Source of the DNA: Branchinecta lynchi
Taxonomy: Eukaryota; Arthropoda; Branchiopoda; Anostraca; Branchinectidae
DNA length: 64,000 nt
Direction: 5' to 3'
Assembly (NCBI GenBank): GCA_023053575.1
Contig: JAKZAP010000007.1
Coordinates: 10,987,008-11,051,007, forward strand
How positions within the stretch are numbered: the first letter of the stretch is position 1; each line of letters begins with the position of its first letter. Below the pieces are notes generated by a model. The model saw only the letters and a list, made by a program, of their open reading frames with translations. It was not told where the DNA came from and did no database searches. This document shows, one piece after another, positions 30,617 through 41,763 of this stretch. A program made the translations under genes and the position numbers.

Positions 30617-32850
30617 CTGTAAGTAAGTAACGAATTTATTTAAAAAAAAACCACTATCATGGCAATGCCAAATTTGGGTATTACGTCAAGTATAATGCAC
30701 ATTTTATAGTATATACAGTTAATCATCAATTCGTCATCACAGACCTATTATAGTATATAAATAAAAACCAAAAACAGAACACGGACGTTGGGATAATATC
30801 ACAGACAGCTACCACCATCATTATAAATTTTGGTGAAACTCGGAACGAAGCTTTTTTGGTACCGCGTATGTGTTGCAGGTACGGGGGACAACTTTGGAAC
30901 CTTTGAACTTGCGACCCTCTCCTGTCGGTTTCTTGTGTTTTCATAAGGAGGGGGAAGGATATCGAATAGAACGGGATGGTGGAGGAGCTTATGACCAACC
31001 GCTAAGCTCAGCCGCAGTCTCCGACTCTCAAGGGTTTCCATCTTAAACTTTTTTAAGAGAGCAGAATAGGGAACTTTGGGCTCACGACTTATTATTAGGA
31101 GTGCACGTTTCTGTATTCTTTCTATTTGTTGTGACTGTTTGGCAGTAAGGGCAAAGTGCCAAACAGCAGCCGCATATTCCAAAGTGGATCGAATGAAAGA
31201 AACGTAAATTCGGACAAGATGGGAATTAGGTACTTGGAACTTAGCCAGAAGTTTTAACAGCTGTAGACCAGCGTTTGCACGCTTTAGCATTACGTTGGTG
31301 TTGTCCTCCCATTTAAGATCAGACGTGATAGTTACACCAAGGAGCTTTAGCTTCTGTACCTGTAAACCAGATGGCAGTATTTCTTCAAAGGAAATGCTAG
31401 TTTTGAGGAAGGAAAAGGTTAAAATTGCACTTTTGTCTTCGTTTACCTGCATGTCCAACAACCTGGCTTCATCTTTAATGTCTTCTATTATGCCTGCAGC
31501 TTTGCTTTTAATATTTCTGTAGCATACTTCGGTTAAGCTTAAATCATCCACAAATTTCCAGCGATCCGGGTGCTCTTGCGCTATGTCATTCATCATGACA
31601 AGGAACAGGATAGGTCCAAGTAAAGTTCCCTGCGGAACACCACAGAAAATATCCGATAGTTCAGAGAACACGTTTTTGTACTTCGTTGTTTGTTTTCTAT
31701 TCTTCAAAAATCCAACTAAAATATTTACAATAAAAGGACTGACCTTGAACTTTTCGATAAGTCTCTTAATCAAAATTGTATGATTAATGAGATCAAAACC
31801 TTTTCTAAAATCTATGGTTATTAAGTTAATCCACTTATTAGGGTCGTCCAAATTTTTTAAAATAAAATCAATTAGACTAATTAAGTAATGACTGGTAGAA
31901 GTTTTAGGACGGTTCCCGAATTGTCTCTGGTCGATCTGCGACATTATCTCTGCTTTCAACCACGCGGATACGAAACTCTCGTAAATTTTGCTAAAAACTG
32001 GTGTTAGAGTTATAGGCCTAGTCCCATCAAAATCATTTTTTGCTTCTTTCTTCGGGATAGGCGTAATATAACCAACTTTCCAAATTTCAGGGTATGTACC
32101 TGTAAGGGAAATTGAATTAAAAATATCTGTAAGTGGACCTGCCAGTTCATTGGGAAAAGCCCTGATTAACTCGACGGGTATGTCAGCAGGGGTTACACTA
32201 GTACGTTTTAAAGAACTTAACTTTTTTGAAACTTCGTCGCGTGAAATTCTTGGTACTTCTTTCTCATCAACTGGTTCTTGGGGAATACTTTCAACAACAA
32301 GAGGGGGAAGTGATTGGACTATTTTTGAAAGATGGGAATTTAACTGGTTTGCTGTGCTTTTATCATCTTGATCAAGATTAAAATCCATTGATTTCTCACT
32401 TTTTCCACAAAGGCGCTTAACATTTTTGTACCAGTTACTAGGTTTAGACTGAAACAGAATTCCAACTTTATTTGAGTAAAAACTTGCTGCTGCATTTCTA
32501 GTTTCTTTTCGTATTCTATTTCTCAGCTTCTTACCTTCCTCCGTTTTTCCCTCCCTGAACAGTTTAATTTTTTGACGAATTAGCTTTTTTATGGCAGCCG
32601 CAATGTATGGTCGATCAGTAGAGCATCTCTTGTAAGTCTTTTCTGGAAAACACTGTTCGTACTTATTTCTGAGTTTATTTTGGAAATTTTTTGCATTTTC
32701 ACTCACACCATTTTCATCTTTTTGATCAAACCATTTTTCAGTTAAAAGCCAATTCCCAAACTCCAACAGACCATTGTCTGTTATTGGCCGATGCGTAACC
32801 GTTGTAACTGTGTAATCGACCTTAAACGAAGATAAAGGTCGCCATTCGAC
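30617..32850 (-). mobile_element. LINE-3: 5'-truncated non-LTR retrotransposon nested in E copy 4
   Basis: The minus-strand element ends in a TTAC-type tandem tail (plus GTAAGTAAGTAA at about 30620). It starts abruptly at about 32850 inside ORF2, without endonuclease. E core sequence on both sides shows the insertion. The RT frame is undamaged, so the copy is young. Confidence 0.85.
30799..32850 (-). CDS. LINE-3 reverse transcriptase, intact but lacking its endonuclease and start
   Basis: The open frame of about 680 codons runs from the truncation point; the ~655-codon ATG-like start is not a true start. It contains a basic linker (FQNKLRNKYEQCFPEK), fingers (VGYITPIPKKEAKNDFDGTR), palm motif A (LITIDFRKGFDLINH), motif B (FCGVPQGTLLGPILFLVMMND), motif C with FVDDL in place of the usual YADD, then KLLGVTI, a thumb region and a conserved C-terminus (ERIQKRALLIIS). 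The set of motifs fits the CR1/L2/Jockey-like group. No RNase H or zinc knuckle is seen. It is a dead-on-arrival copy with no mutation visible. Confidence 0.85.
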   Translation of the reverse strand, partial: VEWRPLSSFKVDYTVTTVTHRPITDNGLLEFGNWLLTEKWFDQKDENGVSENAKNFQNKLRNKYEQCFPEKTYKRCSTDRPYIAAAIKKLIRQKIKLFREGKTEEGKKLRNRIRKETRNAAASFYSNKVGILFQSKPSNWYKNVKRLCGKSEKSMDFNLDQDDKSTANQLNSHLSKIVQSLPPLVVESIPQEPVDEKEVPRISRDEVSKKLSSLKRTSVTPADIPVELIRAFPNELAGPLTDIFNSISLTGTYPEIWKVGYITPIPKKEAKNDFDGTRPITLTPVFSKIYESFVSAWLKAEIMSQIDQRQFGNRPKTSTSHYLISLIDFILKNLDDPNKWINLITIDFRKGFDLINHTILIKRLIEKFKVSPFIVNILVGFLKNRKQTTKYKNVFSELSDIFCGVPQGTLLGPILFLVMMNDIAQEHPDRWKFVDDLSLTEVCYRNIKSKAAGIIEDIKDEARLLDMQVNEDKSAILTFSFLKTSISFEEILPSGLQVQKLKLLGVTITSDLKWEDNTNVMLKRANAGLQLLKLLAKFQVPNSHLVRIYVSFIRSTLEYAAAVWHFALTAKQSQQIERIQKRALLIISREPKVPYSALLKKFKMETLESRRLRLSLAVGHKLLHHPVLFDILPPPYENTRNRQERVASSKVPKLSPVPATHTRYQKSFVPSFTKIYNDGGSCL

Positions 32851-33702
32851 AGCTACGGAGGATTTGGGGGGGGGGAGACCGGAGATCCCAAGAAACGGTT
32901 AGAATGGAGGAATCGGAGTGAAACTTGCTGGGAATAACAAGCATCTGCTCCAGATAAATCGTTTACACAACTGGACTGGATCCGGACACTTGTTTCCCGG
33001 AATTCCAGTGATGAGGGTTCGGGGATTTTCACTACAAAAATTGGGAGGCGTATCAGGGACCCTGTCAAACTGACTTGTAAATAAAAATTTACTCGATCCG
33101 ATAGTCGTGGGGGGAGTAGAGGAAGGGGGAATCCGGAATATTGAGTCATCCGTAACTTAGGAACGGGTGATCGGATTTTAGTGAAATTTTGTAATTGAAC
33201 AGAGGACATGTCTCCGGTGATCTTTTTCATGTCCGGACCGGATCCGAAAACAACTGGAGGGGGGGGGGGTATACCTGGCCGGCTTAGACTGGAGAGATCG
33301 GGATGGAACTTTGTGGGAATAACTAACAGATGCTCCGGAGAAATCATTTACAGAACCGGATTGGCTCAGGCGACTGTGGGGGGAGTCCGGAATTCCGGTG
33401 ATCGTGAGTAAAGGTACTTCCAGATGTGCTAGGACGATGAAACTTGGCTGGAATATTAGAAATTCGACAAGATTGGCTTAGAAAATCGCCACTTTCCAAA
33501 TCCGACCATTCCTTTAAGTACCAATCATGACCGTAAATTTAGAAAAATACTTTTAAGCAAAATATGCATTTTCATGATCCCCATGAGCCCATTACCATTT
33601 TTGCCTCAAAGGTTTTGCTTACAAATGAGGTTCTAGCTCCCTTAAAGTGCGCATCTTCACCGCAAGGTCGAAAAGTACTTTTTATCAAACGATACCTTCT
33701 AG

Positions 33703-33855
33703 CTACTAGCAAGCGAAACCCTAGACGAAGCAGAGGTCCGTCTCCTCGAAACGGGAAATTACGCAGCAACAATTCGAAGAAGAAACGTACTTGATATAAA
33801 TGTCGAAACCATATTGAAGACCACTGAACCGCCCAACGAAGAAGAGGAGTTCTAG
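33703..33855 (+). pseudogene. Possible terminal exon or gene fragment with poly(A) signal
   Basis: After an acceptor-like CCTTCTAG, an open stretch of 50 codons reads TLDEAEVRLLETGNYAATIR, then RRNVLDINVETILKTTE and an acidic end PPNEEEEF, followed by TAG. An AATAAA sits at 33893-33898. The composition looks like a real C-terminus, but I do not recognise the protein. It lies between E-type core and an E right end, with no neighbouring exons. It could be a fragment captured by the element or the end of a host gene. Confidence 0.35.
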
Positions 33856-33991
33856 AAATGCCTTTTACAGTACTTTTTACTTACTGCTGTATAATAAAAT
33901 AATATTCGACTCTGTACAAAACTCCCAAACAAAAAACTCCCGCCAACATATTGCCTATTCTTGCAAGTGCCATATGAGCTTTCAGCTCTTG

Positions 33992-34988
33992 TTTCTTTTT
34001 GTCAGCGCTGCCGACGAGATTCCTTTCATCATGAAAGGATTCTCGTCTGGCTAGACTTTTTTTCTAGTCGTCTTCACGAACGGAATCCTTTCGAGTCGAC
34101 TGGAATTCCTTTCTACTCGACGGGATTTCTTGTCCGTGTAAACGCTACATTAATCTGAAGTTGATTAGAGGTTTGATGTAGGGGCAAGGAGACATGCTGA
34201 ATCCGAATCAAGCAGACGCTAAAGGTTGGAAAAGGACTAGTACGTCCAGGATTTCTGTCCGGACTTTAAGTGTTATTTTTTTTGTAAAACACAACAGGAA
34301 AGATGGTTTGCAGTGCCATTTCGGTGAAAAAATTACACCCGTAAAGTAATGACGGAAATATTATGTGACACTCTTTGGGGGCGCTCTGTCTGTTCTCTTG
34401 AAAACTGGACCCCTGTTCCACTTTTTGGGAAGGGTTATTAACACGTGGGGGCAGGGACTCGCTACGCTCGTCTGAACATATAGTGTATATTTCTTAAAAT
34501 GACCCTGGACCGGGGTCCAGGCTACCTGGGGAAACGCGCGCATCATTCCAGGTCTTGTTTTGAGCCTTAAACTTCTTGCAGGTGATTCAATTGACGAATC
34601 TTCCCGGGGGTACATGCGAACACAACGCGTTCTCCGCTTCTCCGAAGAACCGCGGGCAGTAGATTCAGATGAAAGTTTGGAAGTGGATGCGTAAGGTATA
34701 AGTGAATGTGATTGCGAACATATCGGTAAGAAGAATCTAATGCGACGAATGTGTGAGTAGAATCGTGGTAACTGGTGTGCTAAGGTCGTTGTATGATCAG
34801 ATAGTGGGGACTTCAGATTTAGAAGTATTGTCTCCATTCTCGTATCAATAACGGTTGTATTTGAATAGTTATAATTTTGCAAAGTCTTAAGCTATCAGAC
34901 GTTTCGCATACAGTAGAGGTGTGCTAGCCTTACTTTAGCCGCCAAATATGATGATGAAATTCTCGCAAATGTTTATGCACATTGATGA
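33992..34988. other. Unassigned; short F-core relic
   Basis: 34145-34205 matches the F core (CTGAAGTTGATTAGAGG, GGAGACATGCTGAATCCGAA). A 173-codon minus-strand frame (34361-34882) has no recognisable domain or splice context. A GC-rich inverted repeat CCTGGAC/GTCCAGG is near 34503-34522. Confidence 0.4.
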
Positions 34989-35670
34989 GCACAAAAAATA
35001 GTTAAAGTATAAAATACTGTCAAAGTAAAGCCTCACATTGTTACTTTTTGTAAACCTTTTTCCATTTTTTGCGCAGTTGCTTTAACACACTAAAACGGCC
35101 AAATTACGACTAAATATTGCAACAGTTTTGAATGACTTTCATGACCGTCCGAAGTATCACCCACCCCCAAAAAAAACAGAAGAAATAAAGAATAAATAAG
35201 AGCACAAAGAATAGTTAAAGTATAAGATACTGCAAAGTAAAGCCTTACATTATTTTTTTTAAACATTTTGCCATTTTTTGCTCAGTTGCTTTAACACATA
35301 AAGCAGCCAAATTACGACTAAATATTGCAACAGTTTTGAATGACTTTCAAGACCGTCCGAAGTGTACCCCACCCCGGAACAACGATGAAATAAAAGAATC
35401 TAATTAAGTAAACAATAGCTGAAACAAATACGGTAGTCCAAAGCTTGGGAAGTGTGCAAAGAAGCTAAGCATACCTCTATTGTACCTCTAGAATAGTTTT
35501 GGATCACTTTCATGACCTTCTGAAATACCCCCCCCCCCCCCACCCCCCCCAAAAATACAAATAGATGAAATAAAAGAATATAATTATCGTGAAAAGTAGC
35601 TGATACAAATAATGTAGTCCAAAGCTTGGGAAGTGCACAAAGAAGCCAAGCATACCTCTACTGTACCGAC
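34989..35670 (+). repeat. Degenerate tandem repeat, about 205-bp units
   Basis: Two clear units (34989-35196 and 35197-35400) share GAGCACAAA.AATAGTTAAAGTATAA and GCCAAATTACGACTAAATATTG, with GACCGTCCGAAGT. Two later, more diverged units share GTAGTCCAAAGCTTGGGAAGTG and AGCATACCTCTA. C-runs of variable length end the units. No protein coding is seen. Confidence 0.7.
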
Positions 35671-38097
35671 GTGAAAATCTTGTAGCGTACCGCTTGGCAG
35701 CATAAATAAGTGTATGTTGGAGCTACAGCATATGGTCTTTCTACTGGGCTAGACTTTACAGAGATATTGAAACTTACCCGGCGAAAGCGGATATTTCTAC
35801 ACCATCATCGAAAGAAGCAAAATGAGACAATTGAACACTATGAGGCATGGGATTTTCGAATATGAGACAGAAGTGTCGGCGGTGCGTTTTGTTAGTAAGA
35901 CTATACTGAACTTGTAACTTATTGGAACCGTTTCTTGGCCCTTCCTTGATGGTCCATTCACAACTTTTAACACAAAAACGGAGTTTCGCATCCTGCTCGT
36001 AGATTTTGCATTTCCGAGCTAAAGATTGGCTTCCTAAGTAGACTCAGATCCGTTTTCGTTGGGTATGGTGCACAATCCCTCTACTGGGCCATGCAAAGTT
36101 CCAGAATATTAGTAAACAAATCTGTGACTAGTTGCGCAGAACAGCTTTTGCTAACCAGGAAAGTCAGCCCGCGTTTGGTTTGGAATGTTGATGAGTGGAA
36201 ATGGAGAAAGCTCGGAAGAAAATTAACCGTAGGCGTACCATGTATTCTTTTTTCATAGGTTCCGCGCAGCTATACTACGCTATAACAAGCTATCCTATGA
36301 CAAGGTTACCCGCTAGAGTTCCTAACATATCGTCATTTTGATAACTCCATAGCTACTTCAGAGCCAATCGAAACGCTTAAAGACACTTGAGATCTACGTT
36401 TGCTTACCTCATGAACTTTAAGCTACGTGCCTACACAGTCCAATAAGATTTCGTATCCGAATACATGCGTGCGAACTTCGCATCTTTGTATATACGGAGG
36501 TAATGCGTTAAAATTTCGGAGCGAAGGAGTAAATTCGCATCTGACTGCGAATGTCAGACTGAGTGTACACGTGACTTAACTTCTGTGGCTACGTATTAAT
36601 ATCAACGGGTTTAGAGGGTTTTTGTAAGAGTAAAATAGAACATGTAGCTTTATGAGAACGAAAGATTGAACCTACTCGAACGTATTTTCTTTGTGTATGA
36701 AATTCCTAGGCGACAATTTTTGTAACTATATCTTCTCTCCTTTAGACCGCTTGTAACTGTGTCTTCTTTTCAGTGTTTTAGAAGTTTCTTTTTATTTTCT
36801 CAAACATTCATATTCAGAAGCAGGGTCTCAGTTTAGATTTGAATTCGAAGTGATATATCCTACGCATTATTTAAATAGGGACATTACTCGAGTCTCACCC
36901 GTTCGCTAGAAGTTAAATGCTACAAGGCTGGAGATGGGAAATGGTAAGGGAAATTCCACTCCGAGACGGGATTCGACCCCCCCCCCCCCCGTACTCTTGC
37001 TAGGCTTGAGCTTTCTCAGCCTAGGTTTGTTTTCGAAGCGAGGTACTGACTACAGTAGAGTTTTGTAACCGCGCAGAGACACGATGAAAAATTAAACCTA
37101 TAGCAAGTATCCATCTACAATACTGAGCGTAAACATCAGTTTAAGTAAATTAAAGAACCAATTACAGCCACAAACTGTCATCCTTTTTTAATCTTTTGGA
37201 CAGTTTATTTCTACACCTTTTCCCTGCCAGATTACGGCGTCCACTGCGTTACTTTCATAGCCGTCCTAAGTATCCAAACAGAAGAGAAGGAACATTTGAA
37301 GTAAGCGCCATGTGGGATGAAAATGGATAAATAAATTAAATAAGCTAAAAGCCGTCCTGAGGTAGGGCTTCTCTCAAACAAGCTTGAGTGCTTTAAACAC
37401 TTAATCATCGATTATCTGGATATTTTGTTCACTTTGGCGTTCTATGAAATAACAGTGGGCTCTTTCAGCTTGAATTAAAGAAGGTCCGCGCTTAGCCAAT
37501 TCAAGAGAAGCTAATTTACAGTGAGCAACGCTCGTTAAAATCTGCTAGCGTCTGTTCGGCAACGCTTGTAAATAGTGCACCTCATAGCGTGTCCCTTTCA
37601 GAGCATAAATCTCGAGCCCTTTTTCTCATGCCGTAGTTACTCCGGATGCTGCAGTTTGGGTACAAACTATGTATTTATTTCCTGTCGAAGCCATTCAGTC
37701 TGATGTCAGATCCGAATTCCTATTCTTCATGTTTGGTTGTTTTGCTAGTTCTTGCTGCAGTGACTGATATAGTACTGTCGATGAGTCATTTTTATTGATG
37801 TCTTTGCATTAAACAAAATCCGAACTTGTCAGGTGGCTACAGCCTTTTGTTACTCTGAAATTACGACACAAAACATTGCACGCTCTTTTTTTTATATCTG
37901 GAACTGAGGATACACAGTGTTATCTATGAAACGAAAACACCAGATAACATGAGCTTATTAGTAACAACGAACGCCTCACTGCTTGGACGGTTGCGGTATA
38001 AGACAACCGTTCTGGGACGGGTAAGTTTTCAGCAATTTAGAGGGATGTTTTCCCGTAGATGGCTCTTCAGCTCGACAGAAGCCATCAAGGCTAAAAT
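35671..38097. other. Long non-coding stretch
   Basis: No exon with a convincing domain, no RNA gene and no repeat copy seen elsewhere in the window. A C12 run is at about 36979-36991. A 67-codon frame at 37949 runs into MITE-1 and is not supported as a gene. Confidence 0.45.
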
Positions 38098-38421
38098 AGC
38101 TGCGTTCTTTGTCACGGGAGTTTTCACCGGTGGTCTCCGGTTTTTCTTATAAGCCGTTTTTGCATCCACCGGTGACTTCTCACCAGTCTTATAACCCGTT
38201 TTTGAACTAACCAGTGTCCGGTTTTATCTCACCGGTGCGGACTAACCAGAACCTGCTCGTGAGCCCTGCTGCAGCGATGAGTTAGCCGGTTTTCAGATAT
38301 GCAGATTACCCAGATAGTTACACTTCAACTCACAGGTGAACAATAAAAACGCGTTTTAAGGGAAGAACCGGACACTGGTGACTAAACACCAAAGACAGCC
38401 CGGAGTGCAACGAACGCAGCT
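38098..38421 (+). mobile_element. MITE-1 copy 1, complete; empty site for the E element
   Basis: 324 bp with terminal inverted repeats AGCTGCGTTC/GAACGCAGCT, extending imperfectly to about 20 bp, flanked by a 3-bp duplication AAT (38095-38097 and 38422-38424). The inside is rich in ACCGGTGA and its complement, as a fold-back. It has no coding capacity. At about 38205-38220 it reads CCCGTTTTTGAACTAACC, exactly the site that the E element occupies in copy 2 (55221-58041). Confidence 0.88.
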
Positions 38422-38424
38422 AAT

Positions 38425-39172
38425 GTTACTGGATGATGCCATCTAGACGACAGCGGGTTGAGGCCCCGCTCAACAGAGCTCGAGGAGCACTGGTTCATCC
38501 AGCCGGATGGGACTTCGTGTTTAGAGCTCTCCACGCCAAAATGGCCATCCAGGTATCTACGCGAAAATGACCCCTAAGATGGCTCGACCACGTTCAGTGC
38601 ATGGCCCTGTGGTAATTCGCCTCCGAAGGTCACACACACAGTTATCGTCCACGTCGTCGCTCCCTAAGTGCTGGAAGGGAAGCTTTCACCACTAGAATCT
38701 CCCTATAGTCTTTTCAGGCTATCCCAGAACAGGGACCAGCACATTCATGCGCTAGCGACCAGAGAGGGCCCGAGACGGCCACCAAGGCTGGAGGACTTAA
38801 GTCAACAACACAAAACAATGTATTAATAGCTACACGTATAAAAGTTTAAACCCTGAGACCCCTGTTTGAGACAACCGCGAAGCTCAATAAGAATGGCTGT
38901 ACGACGAATGACATTCCCAAGTGTGTACAACCGTTTTCGTGCGCCGCTTCATAAGCACAAATTTGTCATTTGAGTGGCTGCCGACAAATGATGATATCTC
39001 ACTATGTTCCGCACAATAATTGTACGTTTTTATAAGGAGAATAAAGGCGTATAAATCCCCACCTCCCTTAGAACTGAAAACATGAGTAAATAACCAAGAA
39101 ACAGAACTCCTATTCAACATTAAATTTTATTTTCCTAACTTGAAGTGGTGTGGAATGTGATTTATAGCTGAT
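38425..39172. other. Spacer, nothing recognised
   Basis: No coding domain or repeat match seen. Confidence 0.4.
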
Positions 39173-39353
39173 CAGGCCCGTATGCAGGAATTTATTTCGC
39201 GGGGGGGGGGGAGGGGTTGCCTGCTGGTCGGACAAAAAGCACAAAAACTCATAGATCAGAGAGAAAAACCTATACAAATCGTTATTTTTGCATGTTTCGC
39301 GCGGGGTTTCAACCCCCTAACCCCCCCCCCCCCCCCCCCTGGATACGGCCTTG
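39173..39353 (+). mobile_element. hAT-type MITE, complete
   Basis: 181 bp bounded by an 8-bp duplication TAGCTGAT (39165-39172 and 39354-39361), with termini CAGGCCCGTATGCAGG and CCTGGATACGGCCTTG as imperfect inverted repeats. An 8-bp duplication and CAG-starting termini are typical of the hAT superfamily. It has long internal G and C runs (39202-39215 and 39323-39339). No transposase. A related piece is at 47345-47460. Confidence 0.85.
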
Positions 39354-39872
39354 TAGCTGATGAACGAGTTCAGAATAAAGTTACAAATTGTTTCTGATCT
39401 TTCCGCCTGCTATCGCTTAAGCAGAAAAGGCATGATTATATTGAAACGTGGACTTGCCAGATTTCCAGCGGCATTACAATCCTGATCCTGTTCGAATATT
39501 ACCCACACAAACAACTTATAACAATACAACTTTGTTGTCCAGCATCGGTATCTCTCTTCTGGCAATGCATTCCTGCTTCGACTGCAATTCTCGACCGGAA
39601 TGAGCCCCATCACTCCACCAGAAACTTCCTGAAACGTCTCTACAATGTTCAATATACTAGCCTTATGGTGCTACATTATCCAGGTGCTAAATACAACATA
39701 TGGGGTATAATCGGGTATTCCCAGTCAGTCCTCTTTTGCTGTGAACAAACTAAGCACCCAATGAACATTGCGAGAAGAGATTGCGGATTTCTGCCTGGAA
39801 CAGACGATGATTTCTTTTTACTATCTGCGATTTTCCCTATAACATTAGTTACAATATCATGGAGACGCTCCC

Positions 39873-40648
39873 TCAAAATGCCATTTTTTTCTTTGATGCA
39901 GTCGGCACCACAATTTCATCATCCGAGTCCGACTGCGCGCTGAAAATTGAACTTGAATAGCCCGAGTGTACACTATTATCTTCGAAAGGCACTTGATCAT
40001 TTAAGCTTTCTTTTCTCACAGAAGATGGTAGGTTTAGCTCGGCAAAGTTGGGCAAATCACAGGTGCTCTCGTCAGTAGGGTGAACCCGCGCAGGCGGTAC
40101 AGTTTTACTTGAACCCGGAGCACTGACAGGTGGTTTAACATATAGAGCAGATAAGGCTGGAATCATGCCTGACTCCTTTTCCCCTTCTTCAATGTTAGGG
40201 GGTACTTTCGGTTCCCCACTCTTCTGCGCCGACTTGCGTCTAGCTCGTTGCGAGTCTGGACATAGGCTATTCCAGGGTCCACCAGACAGGCTCTTATTAC
40301 TAAACAGCGCCGTTATGGCCGGAAGCAGGGCCGTTACGGCGCGGGCGGTGGCATTATTCTCTTGGGATAGAAGGACCAGAGGCATTATCACTTCCCCAAG
40401 CTTTACGGTATCAACTTCGGGTCCAATGCCAAGCGCGGCAAAATCAGGAATGGGAGCGGGGCATGAGTTTCGGGATTCTTCAGTCTGTGGGCCCGAGGTG
40501 GGCTGGGCAAGCAGCAGACTTATGAGGGGAAGTCCCGCGCTGACAAGATCGGAAGCAATGACTTCATTTGTTTGTGCAGCAGACTGGTCCGTCATCATCT
40601 CATCAGAATCATCGTCTTCGTCTTCGTCTTGCTCCGAGTCCGAGCTTT
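39873..40648 (-). CDS. Probable exon of an unrecognised acidic, serine-rich protein
   Basis: The minus-strand frame is open for about 258 codons from an acceptor-like CCTGGTTTTCAG at 40649 to a stop at 39873. It begins SSDSEQDEDEDDDSDE (acidic tract); the middle contains a hydrophobic-helix part (SAGLPLISLLLAQ, VIMPLVLLSQENNATARAV); it ends with SDSDDEIVVPTASKKK. Upstream ATGs are absent in this frame, which supports an internal or 3' exon. At the A-rich AAAGAAAAAAATGG near the end, a one-base shift would continue the frame into about 65 more codons (RERLHDIVTNVIGKIADS...), so the stop may be an indel or sequence error in a homopolymer. No domain is recognised, and other exons were not found. 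Confidence 0.45.
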
Positions 40649-40762
40649 CTGAAAACCAGGACGTGATCAGAAAGTTGTCGGAATGGCACGAGGTTACTCT
40701 AATCGTTGTAAAAGGGCTTATAAAGGATGTTTTCCACTGATCACCAGACCGCTTTCTACTCA

Positions 40763-41473
40763 ACTAACCAACATAATACTGTTCAAGCAACATGCCTCTT
40801 TCAAATTTCTTGGGTTTAACTTTATCCGGTAAACTCAATGGTATAACATACAGTTGGAGAAAATGAATGCTTTCGTCCTCGAGGACGACAACTATGCCAT
40901 ATCCAGGTTTCAGCGAGTTTGAAACTATCCCAGCCTATGTCTAAGTTTTAACTTGCTATATGCCTTCTGAGTTTCATGTCGATTTTTCTACAGAACGAGG
41001 GCGAGATTTTTATATTTTTATCAGAGCCTCGTTTTTGTTGCAATACCGCTGCCGCATCGCTGCTGCAGCACTTCTTTGCTTTTGCACAATATGCGTTTTT
41101 GGATTCACTTTCTTCTTGGTTGAAGCGGCAGCGCTGCAGCATCTTGCAGGGAAGCACGGACTTGGTCGGTGAGCAAGTCCGCGATTCTCGAGAAGCGCTG
41201 CCGTCTTCCTCGGAAGCGATGCAGTGCAAAAACGGATGTAGAAAGAATCAGTCCGGAATCGGCCGAGAAGAGGACCTGCAGCATGCAACAAAAACGAGGC
41301 TCAGATTTTGCCTACCCATCATTGTAGCCAAATATGTTTTAAAGCCTCTCCCATAAAACCTGTCTTTTTACATACCATGGGTTCGCCCTATCCCAACGAT
41401 TTGTGGGATTATGGGCTACGAAGTATGAATGCGTTGAATATTTAATGCATTTTTAATGCGGATCTTCTAGCTA
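40763..41473. other. Unassigned region upstream of the acidic-protein exon
   Basis: Overlapping short frames on both strands (40948-41356) cover a GCTGC-rich stretch; none is supported. Confidence 0.35.
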
Positions 41474-41517
41474 CAGCCTGACGAGGACCCTTGCCAAGAA
41501 GGGTCGAAATATCCCTG
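41474..41517 (+). ncRNA. Hammerhead-ribozyme-like motif (solo)
   Basis: CAGC-CTGACGA, helix II, GAAA-TATC-CCTG. Helix II is GACCC/GGGTC, all Watson-Crick in this copy. Helix I has lost one pair (C opposite C) next to the cleavage site. Core residues are intact. No other Penelope sequence adjoins. Confidence 0.6.
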
Positions 41518-41763
41518 GAGCAAAGAGATACCCGTTAGAGGGATTCCTGTATAACTGGAACTGTTTTGCCCTCTGACCCTTGTGCAAACTTATCTTCAAT
41601 TGCCCAAGACCTTCACGTTTCTGCCCTTGGGGCATTTCTCCGCATTCTATCTAGGAAGAAAATTTTATAGAACCGATTAGTCCTTTTCTTTTTTTTAATG
41701 TTTATTTTTTGATCTTGCGCATACACTACGTTATTGAAAGCTCAGGGTACTTTATTTCTTTTT

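Larger units (their letters stand above)
30072..33991 (+). mobile_element. E-family element copy 4, old, with nested LINE-3 and possible captured gene fragment
   Basis: Starts directly after the T6 that ends copy 3, with ATGGCACTTGAGCTTACTCA and a GTCT/GTCG run. Diverged core units follow (30180-30616 and 32855-33480), interrupted by LINE-3. A non-core stretch (33500-33960) with a possible exon comes before the right end CAAGTGCCATATGAGCT-TTC-AGCTC-TTG at 33963-33991. The end hairpin keeps its stem while its loop differs from the other copies. It is uncertain whether this right end belongs to the same element. Confidence 0.6.

Noticed and set aside
34361..34882. 173-codon minus-strand frame
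   Set aside because: No recognisable motif, odd composition, no upstream or downstream exon.
37949..38152. 67-codon frame starting MSLLVTTNASLLGRL as a mitochondrial-type leader exon
   Set aside because: It runs into MITE-1 and has no downstream domain; a donor-like GTAAGT at 38020 is not enough.
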